From NCBI GenBank assembly GCA_020632925.1, contig JACKER010000025.1:50178-114177 (forward strand): a stretch of 64,000 nucleotides of DNA. Reading direction: 5' to 3'. The stretch comes from Alphaproteobacteria bacterium (GTDB lineage: Bacteria; Myxococcota_A; UBA796; GCA-2862545). Positions 18,399-25,133 of the stretch are shown here, piece after piece. How positions within the stretch are numbered: position 1 is the first letter of the stretch; every line of letters starts with the position of its first letter. The position numbers and the translations under genes are program-made. The notes below the pieces were generated by a model. It was not told the DNA's origin and did not search any database. It saw only the letters and a program-made list of their open reading frames with translations.

Positions 18399-19072
18399 TG
18401 GAGGTCGCGATCCGCAACCGCCCGGACTACGCCACGGTGCACCTCGTGCTGGACACGGGCGAGCAGGTGGTGACCGAGCCGGGCGTGATGATGGGCATGG
18501 ACCCGTCGCTGAAGCTCGAGAGCAGCCTGAAGGGCGGGCTGATGGCGGCGGCCAAGCGCGCGCTGGTGGGGGAGAGCCTGGTCCTCACGACGTGGACCGC
18601 CACGGGCGACGGCCAGCGGCTGGACCTCGCGCCCGGACCGCCCGGCGACGTCGTGGGGATCAAGCTGGACGGCGGCTCCATCGTGCTCCAGAAGGGTGCG
18701 TTCCTCGCGGCGACGACGGGCATCTCGCTGGACGTGAAGTGGGCGGGGGCCAAGGGCTTCCTGTCGGGCGAGAGCCTGCTCATGATCCGTGCGACGGGCG
18801 TGGGCCAGCTGTTCGCCTCCAGCTACGGCGCGATCGAGCAGGTGGACGTGGACGGCTCCTACGAGGTGGACACGACGCATGTGGTGGCCTTCGACGAGGG
18901 GCTGACCTGGGACGTCGTGCGCGTGGGCGGGCTCAAGTCCACGCTCCTGTCGCAGGAGGGGCTGGTGGTGCGCTTCGGCGGCCGCGGGCGCGTGTGGTTC
19001 CAGACGCGCAGCGCCCCGAACCTCGCGTCCTTCCTCCACCCCTTCCGCCCCGTGCAGCCCCGCCGAAGCTGA
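18398..19072 (+). CDS. AIM24-family protein 3 of 3
   Basis: 224 residues with the same plan as the two upstream copies: VVTEPGVMMGMDPSLKLES, KRALVGESLVLTTWTA, LAPGPPGDVVGIKL, GESLLMIRATGVGQLFASSY, YEVDTTHVVAFDEGLTWDV and the final GRGRVWFQTRSAPNLASF. The first ATG overlaps the upstream stop by one base. The C-terminal FHP-like tail is basic (PVQPRRS). It ends 2 bases from the stop of the convergent small lipoprotein-like gene at 19075. Confidence 0.88.
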   Translation: MEVAIRNRPDYATVHLVLDTGEQVVTEPGVMMGMDPSLKLESSLKGGLMAAAKRALVGESLVLTTWTATGDGQRLDLAPGPPGDVVGIKLDGGSIVLQKGAFLAATTGISLDVKWAGAKGFLSGESLLMIRATGVGQLFASSYGAIEQVDVDGSYEVDTTHVVAFDEGLTWDVVRVGGLKSTLLSQEGLVVRFGGRGRVWFQTRSAPNLASFLHPFRPVQPRRS

Positions 19073-19074
19073 CG

Positions 19075-19341
19075 TCAGGGCTGGACGTAGACGACCTCGA
19101 CGGGCGCGCGGTCCACCTGGAAGCGCAGGATCATGCGCTGGTCCTCGGTCAGCTGGGCGGTGCCGCCGTCCATCTCCGGGATGGCAGCGTCGAACATCAC
19201 GCCGTCGAACGGGTCCCAGCCGTCGGGCGGGACGGGGCAGTTCAGGTCGCAGGCCCCGAGCATCGCCGTGGCGCCACCCAGCGCGAGCCCGAGCACGGCG
19301 ACCACGCCGCGGACCACCCAGCGTCGGCGGTCAGGGGACAA
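19075..19341 (-). CDS. Small exported protein, probable lipoprotein
   Basis: 88 residues if started at TTG 19341: a basic RRRWVVR segment, hydrophobic VVAVLGLALGGATAML and GAC, a lipobox that would place the lipid on the Cys. The mature part is acidic with a DWDP-like region and a short beta-type tail (ILRFQVDRAPVEVVYVQP). A GTG at 19317 would shorten the basic region. TTG 19341 overlaps the upstream gene by 11 bases, suggesting coupling. No family recognised. Confidence 0.55.
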   Translation of the reverse strand: MSPDRRRWVVRGVVAVLGLALGGATAMLGACDLNCPVPPDGWDPFDGVMFDAAIPEMDGGTAQLTEDQRMILRFQVDRAPVEVVYVQP

Positions 19342-19645
19342 GGTAGTCGGGTCCCATGGTGAAGAAGGGCTCCTCGTCCAGGGTGATCCACACCGTCCAG
19401 GGCGGGTACGGCTCCCGGTAGGCGGGCGGTACGGCGGCTTCCACGTCGATGGGCAGCAGCTCGTCGAGCCGCGTGCCGTCGATGGCGGCGTCCGGTGGGC
19501 TGACCGAGAGCAGCCGGACCTGGAAGGAGGACCAGGTGGTGTCTCGGCAGTCCATGGCCCAGGAGCCGAGCTGGCGGACCGCGAGGTACCCGACGCACCA
19601 GGCGAGGGCGAGCTCGAGCAGCAGACCGGCGCGGCGAGCGACCAT
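19331..19645 (-). CDS. Small membrane-anchored or secreted protein
   Basis: 104 residues with an N-terminal hydrophobic segment (LLLELALAWCVGYLAVR) and a mature part with one CRD motif and an acidic, Pro/Trp-containing end (YPPWTVWITLDEEPFFTMGP). No domain recognised. The ATG at 19645 follows a TAGGCT hexamer by six bases, so it is probably transcribed without a leader. It lies between the LolA-like gene and the small lipoprotein-like gene, all leftward, and the three may form an envelope unit. Confidence 0.68.
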   Translation of the reverse strand: MVARRAGLLLELALAWCVGYLAVRQLGSWAMDCRDTTWSSFQVRLLSVSPPDAAIDGTRLDELLPIDVEAAVPPAYREPYPPWTVWITLDEEPFFTMGPDYLVP

Positions 19646-19651
19646 CGGCCC

Positions 19652-19657
19652 AGCCTA
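19652..19657 (-). promoter_or_regulatory. TAGGCT -10-like element, leaderless start
   Basis: On the minus strand TAGGCT is followed by six bases and the ATG at 19645. It overlaps the stop codon of the upstream LolA-like gene. No Shine-Dalgarno is present in the six-base gap. Confidence 0.45.
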
Positions 19658-20245
19658 CTCCAGGGGGTCGGGGAGGAGGACGAGCCGGGTGGAGGTTCCG
19701 ATGGGGTTCCACACGGTGAGCTGGTGGTCGCCGACCTCCACGCGCCGGGTGGAGCCGTCGTCGCGGAGCAGCTCGAGGTCGTACCCACCGTCCTCGCGGG
19801 GAAGCCGGTCGGGAGGAATGGGGTCCGCCAGGACGAGCAGGTCCTCGAAGCAGAGGTCCGAGCCCAGGACCGTGTTCTTCAGCCCGGAGCCCGTCACGTG
19901 CGACTCGCGCGTGAACACCGGGAGCCAGACGTCGGCGTGATCCCGGTAGGCATCGACCTGGGTGCCGGCTTCGGCGGGCGGCGCGAGCACCAGGGCGTGC
20001 CACTCGTCATCGACCCCGTTCACCCAGAGGAGCTTGTTCCGGACAGCGCCGCTGCGGCTGGTCAGCGTCATCTCGACGAGCCCCTGGAACGCCCGCTCGT
20101 CCCACCGGTCCACGACGTCGAGCGCGGGGGCCGGCTCGGGTTCGGGTTGGGGCCGCGGCCCCGTCGGCCAGGGGACCAGCGACAACCCGGCCACGCCCAA
20201 CACGAGCACGATCAGCACGCCGAGCACCAGGCGGAACCGTCCCAC
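19655..20245 (-). CDS. LolA-like outer-membrane lipoprotein-sorting protein
   Basis: 196 residues with an N-terminal membrane segment or uncleaved signal (RLVLGVLIVLVLGVAGLSLV), a Pro/Glu linker and a beta-rich domain with the features of the outer-membrane lipoprotein-sorting/LolA-like family: FQGLVEMTLTSRSG, VWLPVFTRESHVTGSG, and NTVLGSDLCFEDLLVLAD, matching the G-S-D-x-x-x-E-D-L signature. These proteins carry lipids or lipoproteins across the periplasm, often with an RND partner, which is not in this window. I chose GTG 20245 because a TACGCT hexamer lies six bases upstream; an ATG at 20308 is also in frame. Confidence 0.75.
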   Translation of the reverse strand: MGRFRLVLGVLIVLVLGVAGLSLVPWPTGPRPQPEPEPAPALDVVDRWDERAFQGLVEMTLTSRSGAVRNKLLWVNGVDDEWHALVLAPPAEAGTQVDAYRDHADVWLPVFTRESHVTGSGLKNTVLGSDLCFEDLLVLADPIPPDRLPREDGGYDLELLRDDGSTRRVEVGDHQLTVWNPIGTSTRLVLLPDPLE

Positions 20246-20251
20246 GGTCCC

Positions 20252-20257
20252 AGCGTA
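20252..20257 (-). promoter_or_regulatory. TACGCT -10-like element, leaderless start
   Basis: On the minus strand TACGCT is followed by six bases and the GTG at 20245. Hexamer, spacing and lack of a ribosome site match the starts at 8034 and 38213 exactly, which supports this start over the upstream ATG. Confidence 0.45.
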
Positions 20258-20382
20258 CCCGCCCGGGAGGCCGCCCCACCCAGGTGTCAGGACGTGATCA
20301 TTGATCATTTCGGGACCACGGAATGCGAATGCTGACCACCTGACCCCTGTGGATGGCGCTTCGGGTGGGTTTCATCCGGAAA

Positions 20383-20451
20383 ACAACGTTGTAACGGCGT
20401 GATTGGTGATTCGGATCGCGCGGTGTCAACGAGCGGCGCGGAGGTCCGAAT
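20383..20451. promoter_or_regulatory. Palindromes upstream of the truncated globin gene
   Basis: The 259-bp gap before the globin gene is less G+C-rich than its surroundings. It holds a perfect 10-bp palindrome ACAACGTTGT (20383-20392) and a 7-bp inverted repeat ATTCGGA (20409-20415) with TCCGAAT (20445-20451), 29 bp apart. The first could be an operator for a dimeric regulator; the second could form a leader hairpin. Two TGATCA sites 7 bp apart (20295-20307) lie further up. No match to a known NO-responsive site is claimed. Confidence 0.3.
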
Positions 20452-20504
20452 AGTGGTAGGTGTGATTCCATAGTGCCGGGCCACCTTCACCACGGAGAGT
20501 CCAG

Positions 20505-20870
20505 ATGAGCAGTATCTACGAGCAGATCGGCGGAGCGCCCGCGGTCGACGCGGCGGTCGACATCTTCTACCGGAAGGTCCTCGCCGACGATCGCATCAGC
20601 GACTTCTTCGACGGCACGGACATGGACGCCCAGGCGGCCAAGCAGAAGGCGTTCATCACGATGGCGCTCGGCGGCCCCAACCAGTACACCGGCAAGGACA
20701 TGCGGGCGGCCCACAAGCACCTCGTGAAGCGCGGGCTGAGCGACAGCCACTTCGACGCGGTGGTCGAGAACCTCGGCGCGACGCTCCAGGAGCTCGGGGT
20801 GCCGGCGGCCACCATCGGGACCATCGCGGAGAGCCTCGGCGGCCTGCGCAACGACGTGCTGGACCGGTAG
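20505..20870 (+). CDS. glbN: Group I truncated hemoglobin
   Basis: 121 residues, the usual length for a 2-on-2 globin. Typical features are the IYEQIGG start, FYRKVLAD with Tyr22 at the B10 distal site, a GG turn in LGGPNQYTG, and AAHKHL with His70 as the likely proximal heme ligand, followed by LSDSHFDAVVENL. Group I globins (GlbN) bind O2 tightly and convert NO to nitrate. The gene is followed after only 8 bases by a ferredoxin-reductase gene that could supply electrons, so the pair probably works as an NO dioxygenase. ATG is preceded by GGAGAG. Confidence 0.93.
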   Translation: MSSIYEQIGGAPAVDAAVDIFYRKVLADDRISDFFDGTDMDAQAAKQKAFITMALGGPNQYTGKDMRAAHKHLVKRGLSDSHFDAVVENLGATLQELGVPAATIGTIAESLGGLRNDVLDR

Positions 20871-20878
20871 GAGCGACG

Positions 20879-21850
20879 TTGGCGCGGCTCACGTACCGTG
20901 GCGGGAGCTTCGAGGCGGAGGACGGCGAGAGCGTCCTCGAGTGTCTCGAGCGCGCGGGCTGCGCGCCGCCGTCCTCGTGCCGGTCCGGGCAGTGCCAGAG
21001 CTGCCTGATGAAGGCCACGTCGGGCTCGCTTCCCCCCGCCGCCCAGCAGGGCCTCAAGGACGCCTGGCGGGCGCAGGGGTTGTTCCTCGCCTGCGCGTGC
21101 CGGCCCACCGAGGATCTGGAGGTCGCGGACGCGGACGGCGGCGCGCTCGAGGTCGCCGCCACGATCACCGGCCGCGAGGTGCTGTCCGACGAGGTCGTGC
21201 GGATCCGGCTCGCGACCGGTTCGCCCTTCGAGTACCGCGCGGGCCAGTTCGTGAGCGTGATCCGCCCCTCGGACCGGCTCACCCGGCCCTACTCGCTGGC
21301 CTCGCTGCCGAGCGAGCCGCAGCTCGAGCTGCACGTGCGCCGCGTCCCCGGCGGCCGCATGAGCGCCTGGCTGTGCGACGAGGCCCCCATCGGGGAGCCC
21401 GTGCAGCTCCGGGGCCCGGCGGGGGAGTGCTTCTACCTCGCGGGTGAGGAGCAGCCGCTCGTGCTCGCGGGGACCTCGACGGGGCTCGCGCCCCTGGTCG
21501 GCATCGTGCGCGACGCGCTGGATCGCGGGCACCGCGGACCGATCGCGCTCTACCACGGCAGCGTGCGCGCCTCGGGGCTCTACCTGGCGGACGAGCTCGA
21601 CACGCTCGCGACGCACCCGAACGTCCGCGTGGTGCGCTCGGTCCTCGAGGGGCCGACACCCGACGGGGTGGTGCAGGAGGGGCTCGACGCGCTCGTGCTC
21701 GGGAGTGGCCATGACCTGAAGGCGGCCCGTGCCTGGTTGTGCGGGGCCCCCGAGCTCGTCCGCCTCCTGAAGAAGAAGCTGTTCCTCGCAGGGATGCCGC
21801 TGAAGGCCATCGCATCCGATCCCTTCGTGGTGGCCCCCGCCGGCGCCTGA
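20879..21850 (+). CDS. Ferredoxin-FAD/NAD(P) oxidoreductase, probable globin reductase
   Basis: 323 residues: an N-terminal plant-type [2Fe-2S] ferredoxin domain (Cys34-x4-Cys39-x2-Cys42 and a distal Cys72), then a ferredoxin-NADP-reductase module with the FAD motif RPYSLAS and the nucleotide motif LVLAGTSTGLAPLVGIVRDAL. This order matches the reductase components of oxygenases and the electron donors of flavohemoglobin-like systems. Start is TTG at 20879, 8 bases after the globin stop with a GGAG site. The C-terminal E-x-V-type end is replaced by ALKAIASDPFV. It probably re-reduces the truncated globin; other partners are possible. Confidence 0.88.
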   Translation: MARLTYRGGSFEAEDGESVLECLERAGCAPPSSCRSGQCQSCLMKATSGSLPPAAQQGLKDAWRAQGLFLACACRPTEDLEVADADGGALEVAATITGREVLSDEVVRIRLATGSPFEYRAGQFVSVIRPSDRLTRPYSLASLPSEPQLELHVRRVPGGRMSAWLCDEAPIGEPVQLRGPAGECFYLAGEEQPLVLAGTSTGLAPLVGIVRDALDRGHRGPIALYHGSVRASGLYLADELDTLATHPNVRVVRSVLEGPTPDGVVQEGLDALVLGSGHDLKAARAWLCGAPELVRLLKKKLFLAGMPLKAIASDPFVVAPAGA

Positions 21851-21903
21851 TGGCCGCCATCCGTCGGTCGACCTAAGATGACACCACGGCATCCGGAGGG
21901 GGC

Positions 21904-22221
21904 TTGGAGCGAGCCAGGCTGGCGATGGGACTCGTCGGGCTCCTGCAGCTGCCCCTGCATGGCGTCATGTCCCTAATCGGGATGGTCTTCGCCGTGGTCC
22001 GGCCCGTAGACCTGATGGAGCCCGCGCTCGTGATGCTCGCCGCCACGACGTCGACCGTCGCGGGCTTCGCCGGGATGGCGGCGTGCGTGGCGTTGATGGG
22101 GCGGGCGCTCGGCGGCCGGGACGGCTGGCTCCGAGGAGGGTGGTGGCTGATGGCGCTGTCGTGCAGCGCGTACGCCATCGGATCGACGCTGGCGTTCGTC
22201 GTCGTGTCGGGGGGCACGTGA
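21904..22221 (+). CDS. Small integral membrane protein
   Basis: 105 residues with three predicted membrane segments (LAMGLVGLLQLPLHGVMSLIGMVF, PALVMLAATTSTVAGFAGMAA, WWLMALSCSAYAIGSTLAFVV). TTG at 21904 is preceded by GGAGGGGG. The stop overlaps the GTG of the next gene by 4 bases. No family recognised; the two membrane proteins probably act together. Confidence 0.65.
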   Translation: MERARLAMGLVGLLQLPLHGVMSLIGMVFAVVRPVDLMEPALVMLAATTSTVAGFAGMAACVALMGRALGGRDGWLRGGWWLMALSCSAYAIGSTLAFVVVSGGT

Positions 22222-22649
22222 ACGACCCGTTCGCGCCACCCGGGACCACCGCCGCAGCGCCCGCGGTCCTGACCGAGGGCGAGCTCGCCGCGATGGACCA
22301 CGCGCACGCGACCGTCGCGCCGAAGATCGTGTTCGGCGTGTTCGCGGTCGGGATGTCGCTGCTCCAGGGCGTGCCGACGCTCTTCGAGCTCGTGCAGGGT
22401 GAAGGGAACGTGGGCTATGCCTTGCGGCTGCTCGAGTACGTGCTCCTCGGGGGCTGCGGAGGCGTCGCCGTGGTCGGCGGCGTGCTCGGCCTGATGGCGG
22501 GCGAGGACGACGCGGCGGGTGTGGAGCGCGCTGCGAGCGCCGAGGTCTGGTTCTGGCGCCTGGCGGCCCTGGGTACGGTCCTGTTCTATGGCGCGGGTCT
22601 GGCCGCGATCGTCGGGGGCTTCCTGATGGCGGCGGCCACGCAGCCGTAG
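22218..22649 (+). CDS. Small integral membrane protein, coupled to the preceding gene
   Basis: 143 residues with a soluble acidic N-terminus of about 35 residues and three membrane segments (KIVFGVFAVGMSLLQGVP, LLEYVLLGGCGGVAVVGGVLG, LAALGTVLFYGAGLAAIVGG). The GTG at 22218 overlaps the upstream stop (GTGA). It resembles the preceding protein in size and topology but not clearly in sequence. Function unknown. Confidence 0.65.
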   Translation: MNDPFAPPGTTAAAPAVLTEGELAAMDHAHATVAPKIVFGVFAVGMSLLQGVPTLFELVQGEGNVGYALRLLEYVLLGGCGGVAVVGGVLGLMAGEDDAAGVERAASAEVWFWRLAALGTVLFYGAGLAAIVGGFLMAAATQP

Positions 22650-22694
22650 GACCCGAGCCGACCCTCCAGCTGCAGGCGACCGGCGATCAGCAGC

Positions 22695-22700
22695 TACACT
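22695..22700 (+). promoter_or_regulatory. TACACT -10-like element, leaderless start
   Basis: TACACT is followed by eight bases and the ATG at 22709 of the kinase gene. There is no purine-rich ribosome site. Predicted transcription start falls within a base or two of the ATG. Confidence 0.42.
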
Positions 22701-22708
22701 ACGCGGCG

Positions 22709-25132
22709 ATGGATCCCGCTCCACCCGTCGCTGAGCGCTACGAGGACCTCGGCCTGATCGGGGTCGGAGGCATGGGCACGGTGCGACGGGTGCTCGACCG
22801 TCAGCTCGATCGCGTGGTCGCCATGAAGCTGCTCCGCCCCGAGCTGGCCGGCGTGCCACGAGCGGTCCGACGGTTCGAGGAGGAGGCCCGCGTCGGCGCC
22901 TCGCTCCAACACCCGGGCGCGCTCTCGGTGCACGAGCTCGGCCACCTGCCGGACGGCACGCCGTACTTCACGATGGACGAGGTGAACGGCCGCACGCTCA
23001 CCGACGTGGTTCAGGCCGGCGAGTGGACGCTGCATCGGCTCGTCGAGACCTGGGTGCAGGTGTGCGAGGTCGCGGGCTACGCGCACGAGCGGGGCGTCGT
23101 CCACCGTGACCTGAAGCCGGACAACGTGATGATCGGCCAGCACGGCGAGGTGCTGGTGCTCGACTGGGGCCTCGCCCGCCAGCGTGCGGTCGCCGACCAG
23201 GGAGCCGAACCCGAGGTGGGTCGGCGCAGCGTCGGGCCTCGCGAGACCGCCGTGGGGACGGTCGCCGGCACCGCGGCCTACATGCCGCCCGAGCAGGCGC
23301 GGGGACAGATCGACCGCGTGGGTCCGCGCTCCGACGTCTACGCGCTCGGGGCCATCCTGTACGAGCTGCTGTCCGGCCGACCGCCCTACGAGGGGCGCGA
23401 CGCGCGCGCCGTGCTGCGTCAGGTGCTCGCTGGCCCGCCCGATCCGCCCGATGTCGTGGGGCTCGAGGTGGGCGCCACCTTCGAGCTCGGGTTGGACGAC
23501 GCCGAGCCCGAGCGACGCGATCTGCCCGCCGATCTCGTCGAGCTGTGCGGGTGGTGCATGGCGCGGGACCCGGAGGACCGGCCGGCGGACGGCGCGGAGG
23601 TCGCTCGCCTCGCACGCGCCTGGCTGGAGGGGGCCCGGCAGCGGGAGCGGGCGCTCCAGGTGGTGGCCGAGGCGCGAGGGCTGGCCGGCGACGCCGAGCG
23701 CCTGCGTCGGGAGGCCGCGGAGCAACGCCGCGCGGGGGCGGGGCTCCTCGCGGGCATCGAGGGCTGGGCGCCCGAGGAGCGCAAGGCGCCCGGCTGGGCG
23801 TGCGAGGATCGCGCCGCCGCCCTGCTCCGCGACGCGCACCGGCTCGACACCCGCGTCGACGCCCTGCTGCACGCGGCCCTGACCCACGCGCCGAGCCTGC
23901 CCGAGGCCCACACGCTCCTCGTGGAGCGACACCTCGCCGCGCACGCGCACGCCGAGCGCGAGCGTGACGCCGATCGGGCAGGGCGCGAGGAGGTGCTGCT
24001 GGTCGAGCACGCGGCTGCGCTGCCCTCGGGTCACCCGCTTCGGGCCACGGTCGCCGCCCACGTGCGAGGCGACGGTGCGCTGACCCTGCGGGTGGACGCG
24101 GAGGACGCGACGATCGAGCTGCTCCGCTACGAGGTGCACCACCGCCGGCTGGTCGCCGTCCCGGACCGGGTCCTCGGTGGCGCCGTGGTCCGTGTGCCGC
24201 TGGCGATGGGTTCCTGGCTGTGCGTGCTGCGTGCGCCGGGTCGGGCGACCGTGCGGTACCCGGTCCACGTCCCCCGTGGGTTCCACTGGGACGGTGGGGA
24301 CGTTCCGATGCCCCTGGCCGACGACCTCGGCAGCGACGACGTCCTCGTGCCCGCGGGTCCGTTCGTGGCGGGCGGCGACCCGGCCGCGGGCGGCGATCCT
24401 GCGCCGGAGGCGCGACCCTGGTGCGACGCGTTCGTGATCCGCCGGTTCCCCGTCACCAACCAGGAGTACCTCGCGTTCCTGGACGACCTCGTGGCGCGCG
24501 GGGACGAGGAGGCGGCGGTCCGCCACGTCCCGCGGGAGCGCGGAGGGACCAGCGCGGCGGGCTCCCCGCTGTATGGCCGGCGGTCGGACGGGCGCTTCGA
24601 GCTCGTGCCCGACGCCGAGGGCGACGTGTGGGCGCCGGACTGGCCGGTGATGTACGTCGACTGGGCGGGCGCGCGCGCGTACGCCGCGTGGCTCGCCGAG
24701 CGCACGGGAAAGCCCTGGCGGCTCCCCGCCGAGCTCGAGTGGGAGAAGGCGGCCCGAGGCGTGGACGGGCGACCGTTCCCCTGGGGCGATCGCATGGACC
24801 CGAGCTGGTGCTGCGTCCGGGAGAGCCACGCGGGCCGGATGCTCCCGAGCGCCGTCCACGCCTTCCAAGTCGACGAGAGCGCCTACGGGGTGCGGGGGTG
24901 CGCCGGCAACATGGAGGACTGGTGCCTCGACGCCTACGATCCGTCGGGCCCCACGATCTCCGAGGGGCGGGTCGTGCTCCCCGTCCCCGACGACGGTCCG
25001 ACGGTCCGCCATCCTCGCCGCGGCGGGGGCTGGTTCGCCGCCTCGACCTTCGCCCGCTGTGCCGCCCGGTCCGGCAACCTCCCTACCTTCCGCTACGCCC
25101 ACCTCGGGTTCCGGCTGGCCCGGAGCGGGTGA
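22709..25132 (+). CDS. Ser/Thr protein kinase fused to an FGE/sulfatase-modifying-factor-like domain
   Basis: 807 residues. Residues 10-310 are a Hanks-type kinase: glycine loop GVGGMGTV, Lys40, catalytic H132-R-D-L-K-P-D-N139, and D152-W-G in place of DFG. A coiled region follows, then from about 545 an FGE/SUMF1-like domain: VLVPAGPFVAGG, RRFPVTNQEYLAFL, WPVMYVDWAGARAYAAWL, RLPAELEWEKAARG, FPWGDRMDPSW, GCAGNMEDWCLDAYD and the end LGFRLARSG. The paired cysteines that make formylglycine in true FGEs are not present at the expected position (RRGGGWFAASTFARCAARSG has only one), so it is probably a sensor or binding module. Such fusions occur in myxobacteria and planctomycetes. No membrane helix is obvious. 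Confidence 0.9.
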   Translation: MDPAPPVAERYEDLGLIGVGGMGTVRRVLDRQLDRVVAMKLLRPELAGVPRAVRRFEEEARVGASLQHPGALSVHELGHLPDGTPYFTMDEVNGRTLTDVVQAGEWTLHRLVETWVQVCEVAGYAHERGVVHRDLKPDNVMIGQHGEVLVLDWGLARQRAVADQGAEPEVGRRSVGPRETAVGTVAGTAAYMPPEQARGQIDRVGPRSDVYALGAILYELLSGRPPYEGRDARAVLRQVLAGPPDPPDVVGLEVGATFELGLDDAEPERRDLPADLVELCGWCMARDPEDRPADGAEVARLARAWLEGARQRERALQVVAEARGLAGDAERLRREAAEQRRAGAGLLAGIEGWAPEERKAPGWACEDRAAALLRDAHRLDTRVDALLHAALTHAPSLPEAHTLLVERHLAAHAHAERERDADRAGREEVLLVEHAAALPSGHPLRATVAAHVRGDGALTLRVDAEDATIELLRYEVHHRRLVAVPDRVLGGAVVRVPLAMGSWLCVLRAPGRATVRYPVHVPRGFHWDGGDVPMPLADDLGSDDVLVPAGPFVAGGDPAAGGDPAPEARPWCDAFVIRRFPVTNQEYLAFLDDLVARGDEEAAVRHVPRERGGTSAAGSPLYGRRSDGRFELVPDAEGDVWAPDWPVMYVDWAGARAYAAWLAERTGKPWRLPAELEWEKAARGVDGRPFPWGDRMDPSWCCVRESHAGRMLPSAVHAFQVDESAYGVRGCAGNMEDWCLDAYDPSGPTISEGRVVLPVPDDGPTVRHPRRGGGWFAASTFARCAARSGNLPTFRYAHLGFRLARSG

Positions 25133-25133
25133 G

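Noticed and set aside
20305..20493. 62-codon frame on the minus strand in the globin promoter gap
   Set aside because: No ribosome site or recognisable motif, and it runs through the palindromes; most likely not coding.
22709..25132. Functional formylglycine-generating enzyme for the sulfatase at 56869
   Set aside because: The FGE-like domain lacks the expected pair of catalytic cysteines and is fused to a kinase 34 kb away.
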